A stretch of DNA of 9,090 nucleotides. It comes from Lentisphaerota bacterium. Lineage in GTDB: Bacteria; Verrucomicrobiota; Kiritimatiellia; RFP12; UBA1067. Made by a program: the position numbers and the translations under genes. Below, piece by piece: positions 1 to 5,686 of the stretch. The notes beneath the pieces are model-generated. The model saw only the letters and a list, made by a program, of their open reading frames with translations. It ran no database searches and was not told the origin of the DNA. The stretch lies in NCBI GenBank assembly GCA_015061765.1, contig SUVZ01000131.1, positions 1-9,090 of the forward strand, read 5' to 3'. Each line of letters starts with the position of its first letter. Position 1 is the first letter of the stretch.

Positions 1-163
1 GCCCGAAGAATTGCTCAAAAACAACCTTCATCACGAGAAGCGTCAGAAGCGGCATCAGCATACTCCATCCCATACCGAGGATGGTGCGCTTATACTTCTT
101 CTTGAAGTCTCGCTTGACGAGCTCCTCAAACAGAAATTGATATTGTTTTAAGTTTTGAAACAT
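1..163 (-). CDS. ABC-2 type polysaccharide/polyol-phosphate export permease, N-terminal part (Wzm/TagG/KpsM-like), cut by the window edge
   Basis: An open frame runs from ATG at 163-161 to the left edge, about 54 codons. It begins MFQNLKQYQFLFEELVKRDF and continues with KKKYKRTILGMGWSMLMPLL and a hydrophobic stretch. This is the characteristic N-terminus of ABC-2 permeases that export O-antigen, teichoic acid or capsule: an amphipathic interface helix, the basic RDFKKKYKRT(I/V)LG segment, then W-S-(M/L)-x-x-P before the first membrane helix. The partner ATPase (Wzt-like) would be expected next, outside the window. A GAGG Shine-Dalgarno lies 7 bases before ATG 163; an in-frame ATG at 169 is possible but too close to that site. 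The start is only 9 bases after the stop of the preceding gene, so the two are probably co-transcribed. Family assignment rests on the N-terminus alone, but the match is distinctive. Confidence 0.85.
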   Translation of the reverse strand, partial: MFQNLKQYQFLFEELVKRDFKKKYKRTILGMGWSMLMPLLTLLVMKVVFEQFFG

Positions 164-172
164 TACCATTCC

Positions 173-1759
173 TCATCCCTTCTCCCTCGTACCTTCTCCC
201 TCCATCTCCTCCACAAGCTCTTCGACGATCGTGCGCTTTTCGGACGAGAAGGAAATGCCGATTAGAGTAATGCGCTTACCTGAAAGCGCGTATTTGCCAG
301 CGTAGTCCTTGCCCTTGATCTGCTCCATCGCCTCGGAAGCCGGCTTATCAAGCTTAAACTCAATGATGTAAATATCATTAGGCAAGTCAACGACCATGTC
401 GATACGCCCGTCGTTGGTCTTTACTTCGGCATAAACATTTGCACCAACCGAAGCAAGCACAACATAAACAATCGTTTGCCACATCTGCTCATTTTGACGA
501 TCTGTCAAATCGTATTGAATATTCGAAAAAAAGCATTTGAGCGCCTTGATGAATGCGGCAACATCATGCTGAAAGAGCGCCTTGATCGCTGCGAACTGCG
601 CTGATTCGGCATAAACGACATCCAATCCAGAGTACGCAGGAATAAGGCGACTTAAAAACGAATCTTTCACTTCCATATTTGGAAAATCAAGATTGTATTT
701 ACGCTTATGTCCAAAGCTTTCGCAGCTCTTGATTGTCAGATAACCCGTCTGATACAAGAGTGTCGTAATATCGGGCTTGTCGGGCTCGTACGTATCAAGC
801 CGCTCCTCCGCAATATCGACAGAGGCAAAATTGAGAGGATGGTTTTTAAGAATGTCGATCAAAAATGTCGGTACTGCGGTCGAGGACCAGTAAGTCTTCA
901 ACTCCGAATCACGAAGACAAAAACCAAGCGACACTGGATTGATGACTGGCTCTGCTGAATGATGAAATTTATATCCGTCATACCACTTTACGATTTCATC
1001 AAAGGCATCGTCATTTGAAACGCCTAATGCCTTAGCAAGTTTCTCTATCCAATCAGGGAAAAACTTCTTCACCTCATCGTGCGTATACCCGAGAAGCGTC
1101 GCAAACTGTGCGCTCATTGAAATGTTGATGAGATTATTGAGATCCGAGAAGATCGACACCTTCGAGAATTTGCTGATGCCCGTGATGAACGTAAAGCGCA
1201 TCAGACTTTCTTTCGTTTTGATGACGGAATAGAACGACTTGAGCGCATCGCGGAACTTAATGACCTCAGGCGTATTGAGAGTCCCCAAAAGCGGCTTATC
1301 ATACTCATCAACAAGCATCACAAACTGCTTATGCGGAGACTTTGCGGCCAAGGCATCACAGAGCCGCGTAAAGACAATAGATGGGATTGACGACTTTTCT
1401 ACCTCAACATCCAATTCCTTGGAAAGCGACATTAACTGATTAAGAAGCTTCTCTTCAAACTCCGCAATTGTCGGTGCCTGCATCGACCCCATATCAAGAT
1501 GTAAAACCTGATAAACCTTCCAGTCGTACTCCAATGAATCAATAGCAAGACCCTTAAAAAGATCGCGCCGCCCCTGAAAAAGCGACTTGAATGTTGAAAC
1601 CAGAAGCGACTTACCGAACCTCCGAGGACGCGACAGAAAAAATTGACTCCCGATAGAATCATTTACAAGCGGATATAACACTTCTGTCTTATCGACATAA
1701 GTGTACCCACGGGTTATCAACCCTTCAAAATTATACGTATCTGTCGCTATCGGTTTCAT
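173..1759 (-). CDS. AAA-ATPase-like / PD-(D/E)XK nuclease-like protein (PF09820 + PF08011 type, DUF1703 group)
   Basis: The role of this family is unknown; proteins of this architecture often occur in several copies per genome in gut and anaerobic bacteria. The N-terminal half is an AAA-like ATPase: IATDTYNFEGLITRGYTYVDKT near the start, a Walker A-like SRPRRFGKSLL (about residues 43-53) and Walker B LVDEYDKPLL (about 149-158). WYDGYKF, NPVSL and YQTGYLTI in the middle are also typical. The C-terminal part keeps a PD-(D/E)XK core: AEVK, then GRIDMVV (metal-binding Asp), then IIEFKLD (E-x-K), followed by QIKGKDYAGKY. At about 528 residues it is full length. ATG 1759 was preferred because family members start at MK-x-I; an in-frame GTG at 1765 lies 6 bases upstream and no Shine-Dalgarno serves either. 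An extended -10 ends 8 bases before ATG 1759. The gene interrupts a polysaccharide gene cluster; any functional link to it is unproven. Confidence 0.92.
   Translation of the reverse strand: MKPIATDTYNFEGLITRGYTYVDKTEVLYPLVNDSIGSQFFLSRPRRFGKSLLVSTFKSLFQGRRDLFKGLAIDSLEYDWKVYQVLHLDMGSMQAPTIAEFEEKLLNQLMSLSKELDVEVEKSSIPSIVFTRLCDALAAKSPHKQFVMLVDEYDKPLLGTLNTPEVIKFRDALKSFYSVIKTKESLMRFTFITGISKFSKVSIFSDLNNLINISMSAQFATLLGYTHDEVKKFFPDWIEKLAKALGVSNDDAFDEIVKWYDGYKFHHSAEPVINPVSLGFCLRDSELKTYWSSTAVPTFLIDILKNHPLNFASVDIAEERLDTYEPDKPDITTLLYQTGYLTIKSCESFGHKRKYNLDFPNMEVKDSFLSRLIPAYSGLDVVYAESAQFAAIKALFQHDVAAFIKALKCFFSNIQYDLTDRQNEQMWQTIVYVVLASVGANVYAEVKTNDGRIDMVVDLPNDIYIIEFKLDKPASEAMEQIKGKDYAGKYALSGKRITLIGISFSSEKRTIVEELVEEMEGEGTREKG
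178..202 (-). repeat. Short tandem purine-rich repeat at the 3' end of the AAA/PD-(D/E)XK gene
   Basis: CCTTCTCCCTC (plus strand) occurs at 178-188 and 192-202, a 14-base period. On the coding strand it reads as GAGGGAGAAGG units encoding the low-complexity tail MEGEGTREKG. The tail lies beyond the conserved nuclease-like domain and is probably not functional protein. The purine-rich units resemble repeated Shine-Dalgarno sequences just before the permease start. Confidence 0.5.
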
Positions 1760-1767
1760 CGGCACAT

Positions 1768-1776
1768 ATTATACCA
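1768..1776 (-). promoter_or_regulatory. Extended -10 promoter element (TGGTATAAT) for the AAA/PD-(D/E)XK gene
   Basis: On the minus strand TGG TATAAT matches the TGnTATAAT extended -10 consensus exactly. It fills the short gap between the sugar transferase stop (1781) and the next start. No -35 hexamer resembling TTGACA is seen at 16-18 bases. The hexamer ends 8 bases before ATG 1759, so a transcript starting 6-8 bases downstream would begin at or next to the start codon. No Shine-Dalgarno is present, which agrees with leaderless translation. Inferred from sequence only. Confidence 0.5.
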
Positions 1777-1780
1777 TATA

Positions 1781-3199
1781 TCAGTAAGCCCCTTTCATCG
1801 TAACCACACAAAAGGCCGTTCTGATCAAGATCCATATATCCATCCATGGAGACCAGTTCAGAACGTAATAAACATCAAATCCAACACGCTCATCATAGCT
1901 GGAATCACTTCGTCCCGAAGTCTGCCAAAGACCGGTTATGCCTGGCTTTACACTAGAAAAAACTTCGTAATTGCCGGCATAATACTTGACTTCCTGGTCA
2001 ACGATAGGTCTAGGGCCAACAAGAGACATTTCCCCTTTTAAAACATTTAGCAGCTGAGGCAATTCGTCAAGCGACGTTCTGCGAAGAAATTTACCTAGCG
2101 GTGTCACACGCGGATCATTCCGAAGTTTGAAATTGCATTTGAATTCCCGCGCGAACTCTGTCTTCTCACGAAGCAGCCGCTCAAGTCGCTCATCGGCATC
2201 GGCATACATTGAACGGAATTTATACACCTCTATTGGCCGCCCCTTCTTCCCTAGGCGCTTCGCTTTGTACAAAACCGGGCCGGAACTTGTCAGTTTAACC
2301 AATATCGCGATTACTGTCATCACCGGCAGCATAACGACAAACACAATCATGGATATTATTCCATCAATCAGGTTCTTTTCCACCCTCAACGCTTTCATCC
2401 GGGTCTGGTTCATCATTTCAAGGCCGCCTATCTGACCGAGAGAAACGGCATGAGATCCGAACACCGGAAATATCTCCAACCGCGGCAGGAACTCAATGTA
2501 ATTGAACCATGCCGCAAAATCTCGCAGTTGTGCACGAAACAGGCGCTCATCTTGGCAGGCAAGCATGATTTTAATGTCGAGCTTCCGCGCCTCTGGGATT
2601 ATCGCATGCAGCTGCCTGGTGCTGAATTTCAACTTGATACTCATGCCGATATGCGAATTGTTCGTCAGAATGCTCTCAACCCGCTTGGCAACACCCCCAT
2701 CCCCTACAAGTACAACAGGAATCTGGCAGATACGCAACTTCAGCAACATCCAACGAACAATATTTCTGAAAGGCTGCGACAGTAATCCGGTCAATATACC
2801 CGATACTGCGATAATGAATCGCGAATACTCCTGATTATGACGAGTAAACGCGAGGAAACTCATCATCAGAAGATGGGAAAAAACCGATGTTGCAAAGAGA
2901 CGCCGGAACTCCTCAACCGGAGAGAGCGGCATTGCCGGATACATCCAGTTCCCATGATAAAGACGACTGACGGCGTTCAACGAGAGGAACATCGGGAATA
3001 TCGGCCAGAGTCTCCAGTAGATAGACGATTTGTAATGCCCAAAACCGAAAAAATGATACCCTAAAACCAGAACTCCAGCAACAACAAAAAGGCAAAGTGC
3101 ATCCGTTGCCGCTAACACAACGACGCGACAACGACCTGAATTTGAAAAAAAGTCAAAAAGACTTCTTTTCAAATTCACTACTTTGCCTTCTATTTGCAC
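1781..3199 (-). CDS. Exopolysaccharide biosynthesis polyprenyl glycosylphosphotransferase (WbaP/ExoY/WcaJ-like sugar transferase)
   Basis: This enzyme would transfer a sugar-1-phosphate from a nucleotide sugar to undecaprenyl phosphate at the inner membrane, the first committed step of a surface glycan. The 472-residue protein has the usual layout. Hydrophobic helices lie at about 25-48, 60-80, 104-118 and 127-146. A Rossmann-like CoA_binding_3-type region follows (PVVLVGDGGVAKRVESIL at 161-178). Then come the membrane-hairpin helix (about 277-303) and the catalytic bacterial sugar transferase domain to the end. Catalytic-domain motifs are intact: KAKRLGKKGRPIEVYKFRSM, RTSLDELPQLLNVLKGEMSL with the Asp-Glu pair at 378-379, VGPRPIV, and PGITGLWQTSGRS. 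The start is GTG at 3199-3197 with AAAGGAG four bases upstream; an out-of-frame ATG overlapping it stops after three codons. The sugar donor cannot be read from the sequence. It lies 37 bases after the glycosyltransferase gene and is probably co-transcribed with it. Confidence 0.95.
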   Translation of the reverse strand: MQIEGKVVNLKRSLFDFFSNSGRCRVVVLAATDALCLFVVAGVLVLGYHFFGFGHYKSSIYWRLWPIFPMFLSLNAVSRLYHGNWMYPAMPLSPVEEFRRLFATSVFSHLLMMSFLAFTRHNQEYSRFIIAVSGILTGLLSQPFRNIVRWMLLKLRICQIPVVLVGDGGVAKRVESILTNNSHIGMSIKLKFSTRQLHAIIPEARKLDIKIMLACQDERLFRAQLRDFAAWFNYIEFLPRLEIFPVFGSHAVSLGQIGGLEMMNQTRMKALRVEKNLIDGIISMIVFVVMLPVMTVIAILVKLTSSGPVLYKAKRLGKKGRPIEVYKFRSMYADADERLERLLREKTEFAREFKCNFKLRNDPRVTPLGKFLRRTSLDELPQLLNVLKGEMSLVGPRPIVDQEVKYYAGNYEVFSSVKPGITGLWQTSGRSDSSYDERVGFDVYYVLNWSPWMDIWILIRTAFCVVTMKGAY

Positions 3200-3203
3200 A
3201 TTT

Positions 3204-3231
3204 CTCCTTTCACTTGTATTATGTTATATCA
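3204..3231 (-). promoter_or_regulatory. Shine-Dalgarno (AAAGGAG, 3204-3210) and possible extended -10 (TGATATAAC, 3223-3231) before the sugar transferase
   Basis: On the minus strand AAAGGAG ends four bases before GTG 3199 and decides that non-ATG start. Further upstream TGA TATAAC fits TGnTATAAY with one deviation in the last base and would give a leader of about 16 bases. It could be an internal promoter, or chance in AT-rich DNA between two co-oriented genes. The ribosome site is solid; the promoter is tentative. Confidence 0.45.
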
Positions 3232-3236
3232 AAATC

Positions 3237-3920
3237 CTACTTAGTCGCACAATACAAACAAAATGTCCTTTTCTTTTTCTTTCCAAATGTTTTTTTTGCA
3301 AGCAACTTCATCCCCTTAAGAGGCTTCACACCTTCCGCCAAAAGTGCATAATCCGGTTTTTCGTGACGGCGGATATCGGGTGCCAAAGAGTACCATCGCC
3401 CATTCACCTTTTGAGCCAACACCGCTCCCCCCGAATGAACAATCGGTCGCAAACGGGGATGATAATCTTGAATGGTAAAAAACCTCTCTTCATCAATGAG
3501 CGGTCCTTTCCAATCATTACGGATGATTTCAGCCGCCCATTCAGCCGCACACAGTTGGGCATTGCGCTTTGACTCAACAAACCTATGCTTTACAATCCTC
3601 CACATTGAAGTGCCGCCTGCAGCCGCAAGCCAAATGGAACCCGCACAGACCGCAAAAATCCTCCAACGTCCATTTAGTGCGCGAATCAACGATACCGCCG
3701 ACCATGCCGCCCAGCCATACAAAAGCGTCAATGCCGCCTGATGATAGCGCAGAATCCAGGTCAACTTCCCATTTTCGCCCACAAACATCTGCAATTGGAC
3801 AAGAAAAATACTCAATGCGACAAAGCCAAGAACCCACCATTCACGCGCAGAAATGCGGTGAGAACATGAACGCCAAATGACACCTGTCAACGCAACCAGC
3901 AATACGAGAATTTGTGTCAT
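3237..3920 (-). CDS. C-terminal half of a split GT-C-type membrane glycosyltransferase
   Basis: This 227-residue product starts MTQILVLLVALTGVIWRS. It has about four hydrophobic segments (1-18, 27-46, 55-75, 87-105) followed by a soluble tail of about 120 residues. The tail contains the pattern A-E-W-A-A-E-I-I, a DYHPRLRPIVHSGG segment and EKPDYALLAEGVKP, as found in the C-terminal parts of ArnT/PMT-like proteins. The reading frame stays open upstream to 4088, but that extension is not membrane-like. ATG 3920 overlaps the upstream stop as ATGA and has AAAGGG five bases before it, so reinitiation there is convincing. The two ORFs together total 465 residues, about one ordinary GT-C glycosyltransferase, and the junction loses no obvious sequence. 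It could be a true two-gene enzyme or an old frameshift. Two lysine-rich stretches lie near the C-terminus. Confidence 0.75.
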   Translation of the reverse strand: MTQILVLLVALTGVIWRSCSHRISAREWWVLGFVALSIFLVQLQMFVGENGKLTWILRYHQAALTLLYGWAAWSAVSLIRALNGRWRIFAVCAGSIWLAAAGGTSMWRIVKHRFVESKRNAQLCAAEWAAEIIRNDWKGPLIDEERFFTIQDYHPRLRPIVHSGGAVLAQKVNGRWYSLAPDIRRHEKPDYALLAEGVKPLKGMKLLAKKTFGKKKKRTFCLYCATK

Positions 3921-4633
3921 AGGAGCCCTTTCAGAAATGCTATGTATTGTGGCGCAGGAACAAACCAGCCCGTATACGACCATACCATAAAACAAACAAG
4001 TACTCCCGCAATAAGAAATGCGAATACCGAAGAAACAGCCGATTTCCAACAATGGATTCTCATGGCGGCAACAACCGTTGCTGCGCACATCACAACAGCC
4101 GGGAGAAAACAGTCGATCTTCAAGGTCACCAACAAAAACAAGCCGCCCGCCTGAAGCCAGGCGGAGGACTTCCGATCAAGCATCCGCAAAAAGCCCAGAA
4201 GCCACAGAGCAATTCCTAATATCCGCCCTGTATCGCGCAAACCGTTCATCGCGTCACCCGAGATCCGTGGAATAACAATCAGAATTCCGACACTGATCCA
4301 AGCTATTGTTGAATCACCGAACAGACGGCGCATAACATACCAGTATGGAATAACAGATAAGCCCATGAATGTCGCGCTTACAATTTGACAAGACACCTGC
4401 CCGGAACATCCTAAAAGCCAAGTCAGAGAACCTGTCAACACCTGAAACAATATACAAAACCGCGGATGAAACGACTCGTACCAATCTCCACGCGCAAATG
4501 CATCCGCCATAAGCGCATAGCGGGCTGCGCAATCAGGATTCTCTACCGGATAAAACAAAACCGAGAGCGTCGCAACAATGGAAGCAGTTGCGACAACACA
4601 TAACAATAAAAATTTATTATTTCTTTCAATCAT
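3917..4633 (-). CDS. N-terminal half of a split GT-C-type membrane glycosyltransferase (PMT/ArnT-like)
   Basis: GT-C enzymes move a sugar from a polyprenyl-phosphate carrier to a glycan, lipid or protein on the outer face of the membrane. This 238-residue protein has a first helix at about 8-30, then an extracytoplasmic loop with NPDCAARYALMADAFARGDW and FHPRF. That loop pattern, an Asp followed by Y-x-x-x-A-x-x-x-x-x-G-D-W and H-P, is where GT-C proteins carry their catalytic acidic residue and substrate contacts. Six or more further hydrophobic segments follow, with GDAMNGLRDTGRILGIAL between two of them. It ends at WFVPAPQYIAFLKGLL, halfway through a typical GT-C protein; the rest is in the next ORF, overlapping by four bases. 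No good Shine-Dalgarno precedes ATG 4633, but an extended -10 lies 11 bases upstream. It is first in the polysaccharide cluster. Acceptor and donor are unknown. Confidence 0.8.
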   Translation of the reverse strand: MIERNNKFLLLCVVATASIVATLSVLFYPVENPDCAARYALMADAFARGDWYESFHPRFCILFQVLTGSLTWLLGCSGQVSCQIVSATFMGLSVIPYWYVMRRLFGDSTIAWISVGILIVIPRISGDAMNGLRDTGRILGIALWLLGFLRMLDRKSSAWLQAGGLFLLVTLKIDCFLPAVVMCAATVVAAMRIHCWKSAVSSVFAFLIAGVLVCFMVWSYTGWFVPAPQYIAFLKGLL

Positions 4634-4644
4634 TTTCGCTGGGC

Positions 4645-4653
4645 ATTATAGCA
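4645..4653 (-). promoter_or_regulatory. Extended -10 promoter (TGCTATAAT) for the polysaccharide cluster
   Basis: On the minus strand TGC TATAAT is an exact TGnTATAAT match. A weak -35 candidate TTGCGT lies 17 bases upstream. The hexamer ends 11 bases before ATG 4633, so the 5' leader would be only about 4-6 bases and lacks a Shine-Dalgarno. This is probably the main promoter of the cluster, with the 22-bp repeat array beginning about 140 bp upstream of it. Confidence 0.6.
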
Positions 4654-4836
4654 AATTCGCCATACAAACGCAAACCTCCACAATTTTCACCTTTCACTTT
4701 TCTGGATTTTACCCATTTTTCGTGCACTACCTTTGTCTTGTCATGTTGCGGGGAGCTTTCAGAAGCGCATCAATGCGGATGCAGTGGGTATGTTTTCCTA
4801 ATACCGGGAAAATAGTTTCCTGATACTGTCGATTAC

Positions 4837-4857
4837 GCTTGGGACCACTACCCAAGC
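4837..4857. repeat. 7-bp inverted repeat (GCTTGGG / CCCAAGC) in the array
   Basis: GCTTGGG at 4837-4843 and CCCAAGC at 4851-4857 are perfect reverse complements around seven bases. The 21-bp unit takes the place where the next TTTCCTRATAC copy would be expected. It could be an operator half-site pair or a small hairpin. There is no U-tract, so it is not a terminator. Confidence 0.5.
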
Positions 4858-4953
4858 ACTGTTCCTATACGGTGTAAGTCAGGTTCGTCATGGGTGTAAG
4901 AACGCCTTGTCATGGGTGAAAGCTCGCTCCCTCATGGGTGAAAGGTCTTAACT

Positions 4954-4982
4954 TGACGGCACTTTTCGTAAAAATGCCGTCA
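4954..4982. repeat. Imperfect long hairpin built from TGACGGCA / TGCCGTCA
   Basis: TGACGGCA (4954-4961) pairs with TGCCGTCA (4975-4982). After one mismatch TTTT pairs with AAAA, leaving a CGT loop, so nearly the whole 29-bp segment is an inverted repeat. It is close to the centre of the array, where the flanking repeat families switch orientation. Neither strand has a U-run long enough for an intrinsic terminator. Confidence 0.6.
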
Positions 4983-5126
4983 TTATACTCATAAATGCCG
5001 TCACTTTGGGAGGAAATGACGTCTTTTCAAGTGCTTTCATCCGCAGCAGAGCTTTCTTTCATCCGTAACAGAGTTTTCTTTCACCTAAACCACTTCACCA
5101 TTCGCCATGCATAGAGACACTTAGGA

Positions 5127-5147
5127 GAACGAGCAGCCTGCTCGTTC
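5127..5147. repeat. Perfect 21-bp palindrome around a single central base
   Basis: Arms GAACGAGCAG (5127-5136) and CTGCTCGTTC (5138-5147) are exact reverse complements around C 5137. No U-tract follows on either strand, and the missing loop favours a DNA-level site for a dimeric regulator, or a REP-like palindrome, over a terminator. It lies just outside the periodic array. Confidence 0.6.
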
Positions 5148-5359
5148 GGCTCACTGAAAGAGTAAGATGTATATTTAACCTAAATTCGGCAGATTGATAA
5201 GAACCGTTGCTGAATATAACTCTCATATCAGTTCTACCGACACCACACCAATGCTTCCAGGCTTCGCTTCTCTCCTCGAAATCGATGACTGTTAGCACAT
5301 TACACAAATGCAAATCAGGCAAAACCACTTCCATAAACCTAAAAACAGCTGTTGATTTC

Positions 5360-5386
5360 AACGCAAAGACGCAAAGTAACGCAGAG
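5360..5386 (+). repeat. ACGCAAAG-type short repeat block, forward copy
   Basis: Three consecutive units AACGCAAAG, ACGCAAAG and TAACGCAGAG lie in a row. Degenerate ACGCARAG repeats of this kind are widely scattered in intergenic DNA of many environmental bacteria; that is recalled family knowledge and was not searched here. A related block lies in the opposite orientation at 5522-5546. Confidence 0.6.
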
Positions 5387-5521
5387 AAAAAGTGAAGCAA
5401 TGTAAAAAAATGGGGGATACGAGAATTTTTCTGACGGAGTGAAATTTCATCCATCGGGTGTCGATGCTGTGGGGTTGCATAAAAGAAGATAACTTTCAAA
5501 AAACTTAAAACAAGCTCTTTT

Positions 5522-5546
5522 CTCCGCGCCTCTGCGTCTCTGCGTT
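5522..5546 (-). repeat. ACGCAGAG-type short repeat block, inverted copy
   Basis: On the minus strand AACGCAGAG, ACGCAGAG and GCGCGGAG follow one another. This block is an imperfect inverted partner of the one at 5360-5386, so the two could form a long stem within the 14-bp-bounded segment. Confidence 0.6.
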
Positions 5547-5629
5547 AAAAAAGAACCTGTCCAACTGCCGAATTTAGGATAAAAGCACTTCATCCTTTAT
5601 TTATAAAGGCGAAATGCATTTCCATACTC

Positions 5630-5659
5630 AAAAAAAAAGTAAACTTCAGTTCACTTTTT
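5630..5659 (-). terminator. Rho-independent terminator after mnmA
   Basis: The minus-strand transcript would read AAAAAGUGAAC, loop UGAA, GUUUACUUUUU and further Us. This gives an 11-bp stem with one G-U pair, closed by a tetraloop and followed by a nine-U tract that includes the stem's last five bases. It starts 28 bases after the mnmA stop and is correctly placed to end the metallophosphoesterase-hydE-mnmA transcript. Confidence 0.8.
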
Positions 5660-5686
5660 GAAAGAGGACAAGCGAATAGTGGCAAA

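Larger units (their letters stand above)
4794..5090. repeat. Array of 21-22-bp spaced short direct repeats in successive motif families
   Basis: Motif starts on the plus strand: TTTCCTAATAC at 4794 and TTTCCTGATAC at 4816 (22 bp apart), with a looser TTCCTATAC at 4862. TCATGGGTGTAAG is at 4888 and TCATGGGTGAAAG at 4910 and 4932 (22 bp each), with a degenerate relative at 4866. TGCCGTCA is at 4975 and 4996 with TGACGTC at 5017 (21 bp each), and the inverted TGACGGCA at 4954. CTTTCATCCG is at 5034 and 5056 with CTTTCACC at 5078 (22 bp each). CTTTCAYCC is the reverse complement of the GGGTGAAAG core, so the left and right families face each other. Between motifs 9-12 bases vary. The period equals two helical turns, as expected of protein-binding sites on one DNA face or of iterons. 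No known element was recognised. Confidence 0.75.
5179..5578. mobile_element. MITE-like segment bounded by perfect 14-bp inverted repeats
   Basis: CCTAAATTCGGCAG at 5179-5192 recurs exactly as its reverse complement CTGCCGAATTTAGG at 5565-5578, enclosing 372 bp without a convincing gene. No clear target-site duplication is visible (flanks TTTAA and ATAAA), no transposase is present, and similarity beyond the 14 bases is weak. A non-autonomous element, a composite of two copies of a dispersed repeat, or an invertible segment are all possible. The mobile label is inference. Confidence 0.4.
4634..5686. other. Repeat-rich intergenic region without a convincing gene
   Basis: These 1053 bases separate the two co-oriented blocks. 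Reading left to right they hold the polysaccharide promoter (about 4645-4653) and an AT-rich stretch without clear features (4660-4790). Next are a 21-22-bp periodic array (4794-5090), a perfect 21-bp palindrome (5127-5147) and an inverted-repeat-bounded segment (5179-5578). The mnmA terminator (5630-5659) closes it. Open frames of 75-134 codons exist but cross the repeats and show no recognisable domain or ribosome site. One minus-strand frame (5095-5499) merely translates the ACGCAAAG repeat (LCVFALKS). Confidence 0.8.

Noticed and set aside
3917..3931. Programmed -1 ribosomal frameshift joining the two glycosyltransferase halves
   Set aside because: No slippery heptamer is present in the reading frame at the junction; the ATGA overlap with AAAGGG upstream is better explained by termination-reinitiation.
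4578..4823. Plus-strand open frames of 75-81 codons over the polysaccharide promoter
   Set aside because: They start inside the glycosyltransferase gene on the opposite strand, run into the repeat array and have no recognisable features.
4794..5090. CRISPR array
   Set aside because: Repeats are only 8-13 bases, the intervals 9-12 bases, and the repeat sequence changes along the array; no cas gene is in the window.
5095..5499. Minus-strand open frame of 134 codons in the intergenic region
   Set aside because: It runs through the left 14-bp inverted repeat and the ACGCAAAG block (translated as LCVFALKS), has no ribosome site and shows no domain; it is best explained as repeat read-through.
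5594..5609. Hairpin CCTTTA-TTTA-TAAAGG as a second terminator
   Set aside because: The six-base stem is AT-rich and lacks a U-tract; the structure at 5630-5659 already accounts for termination.
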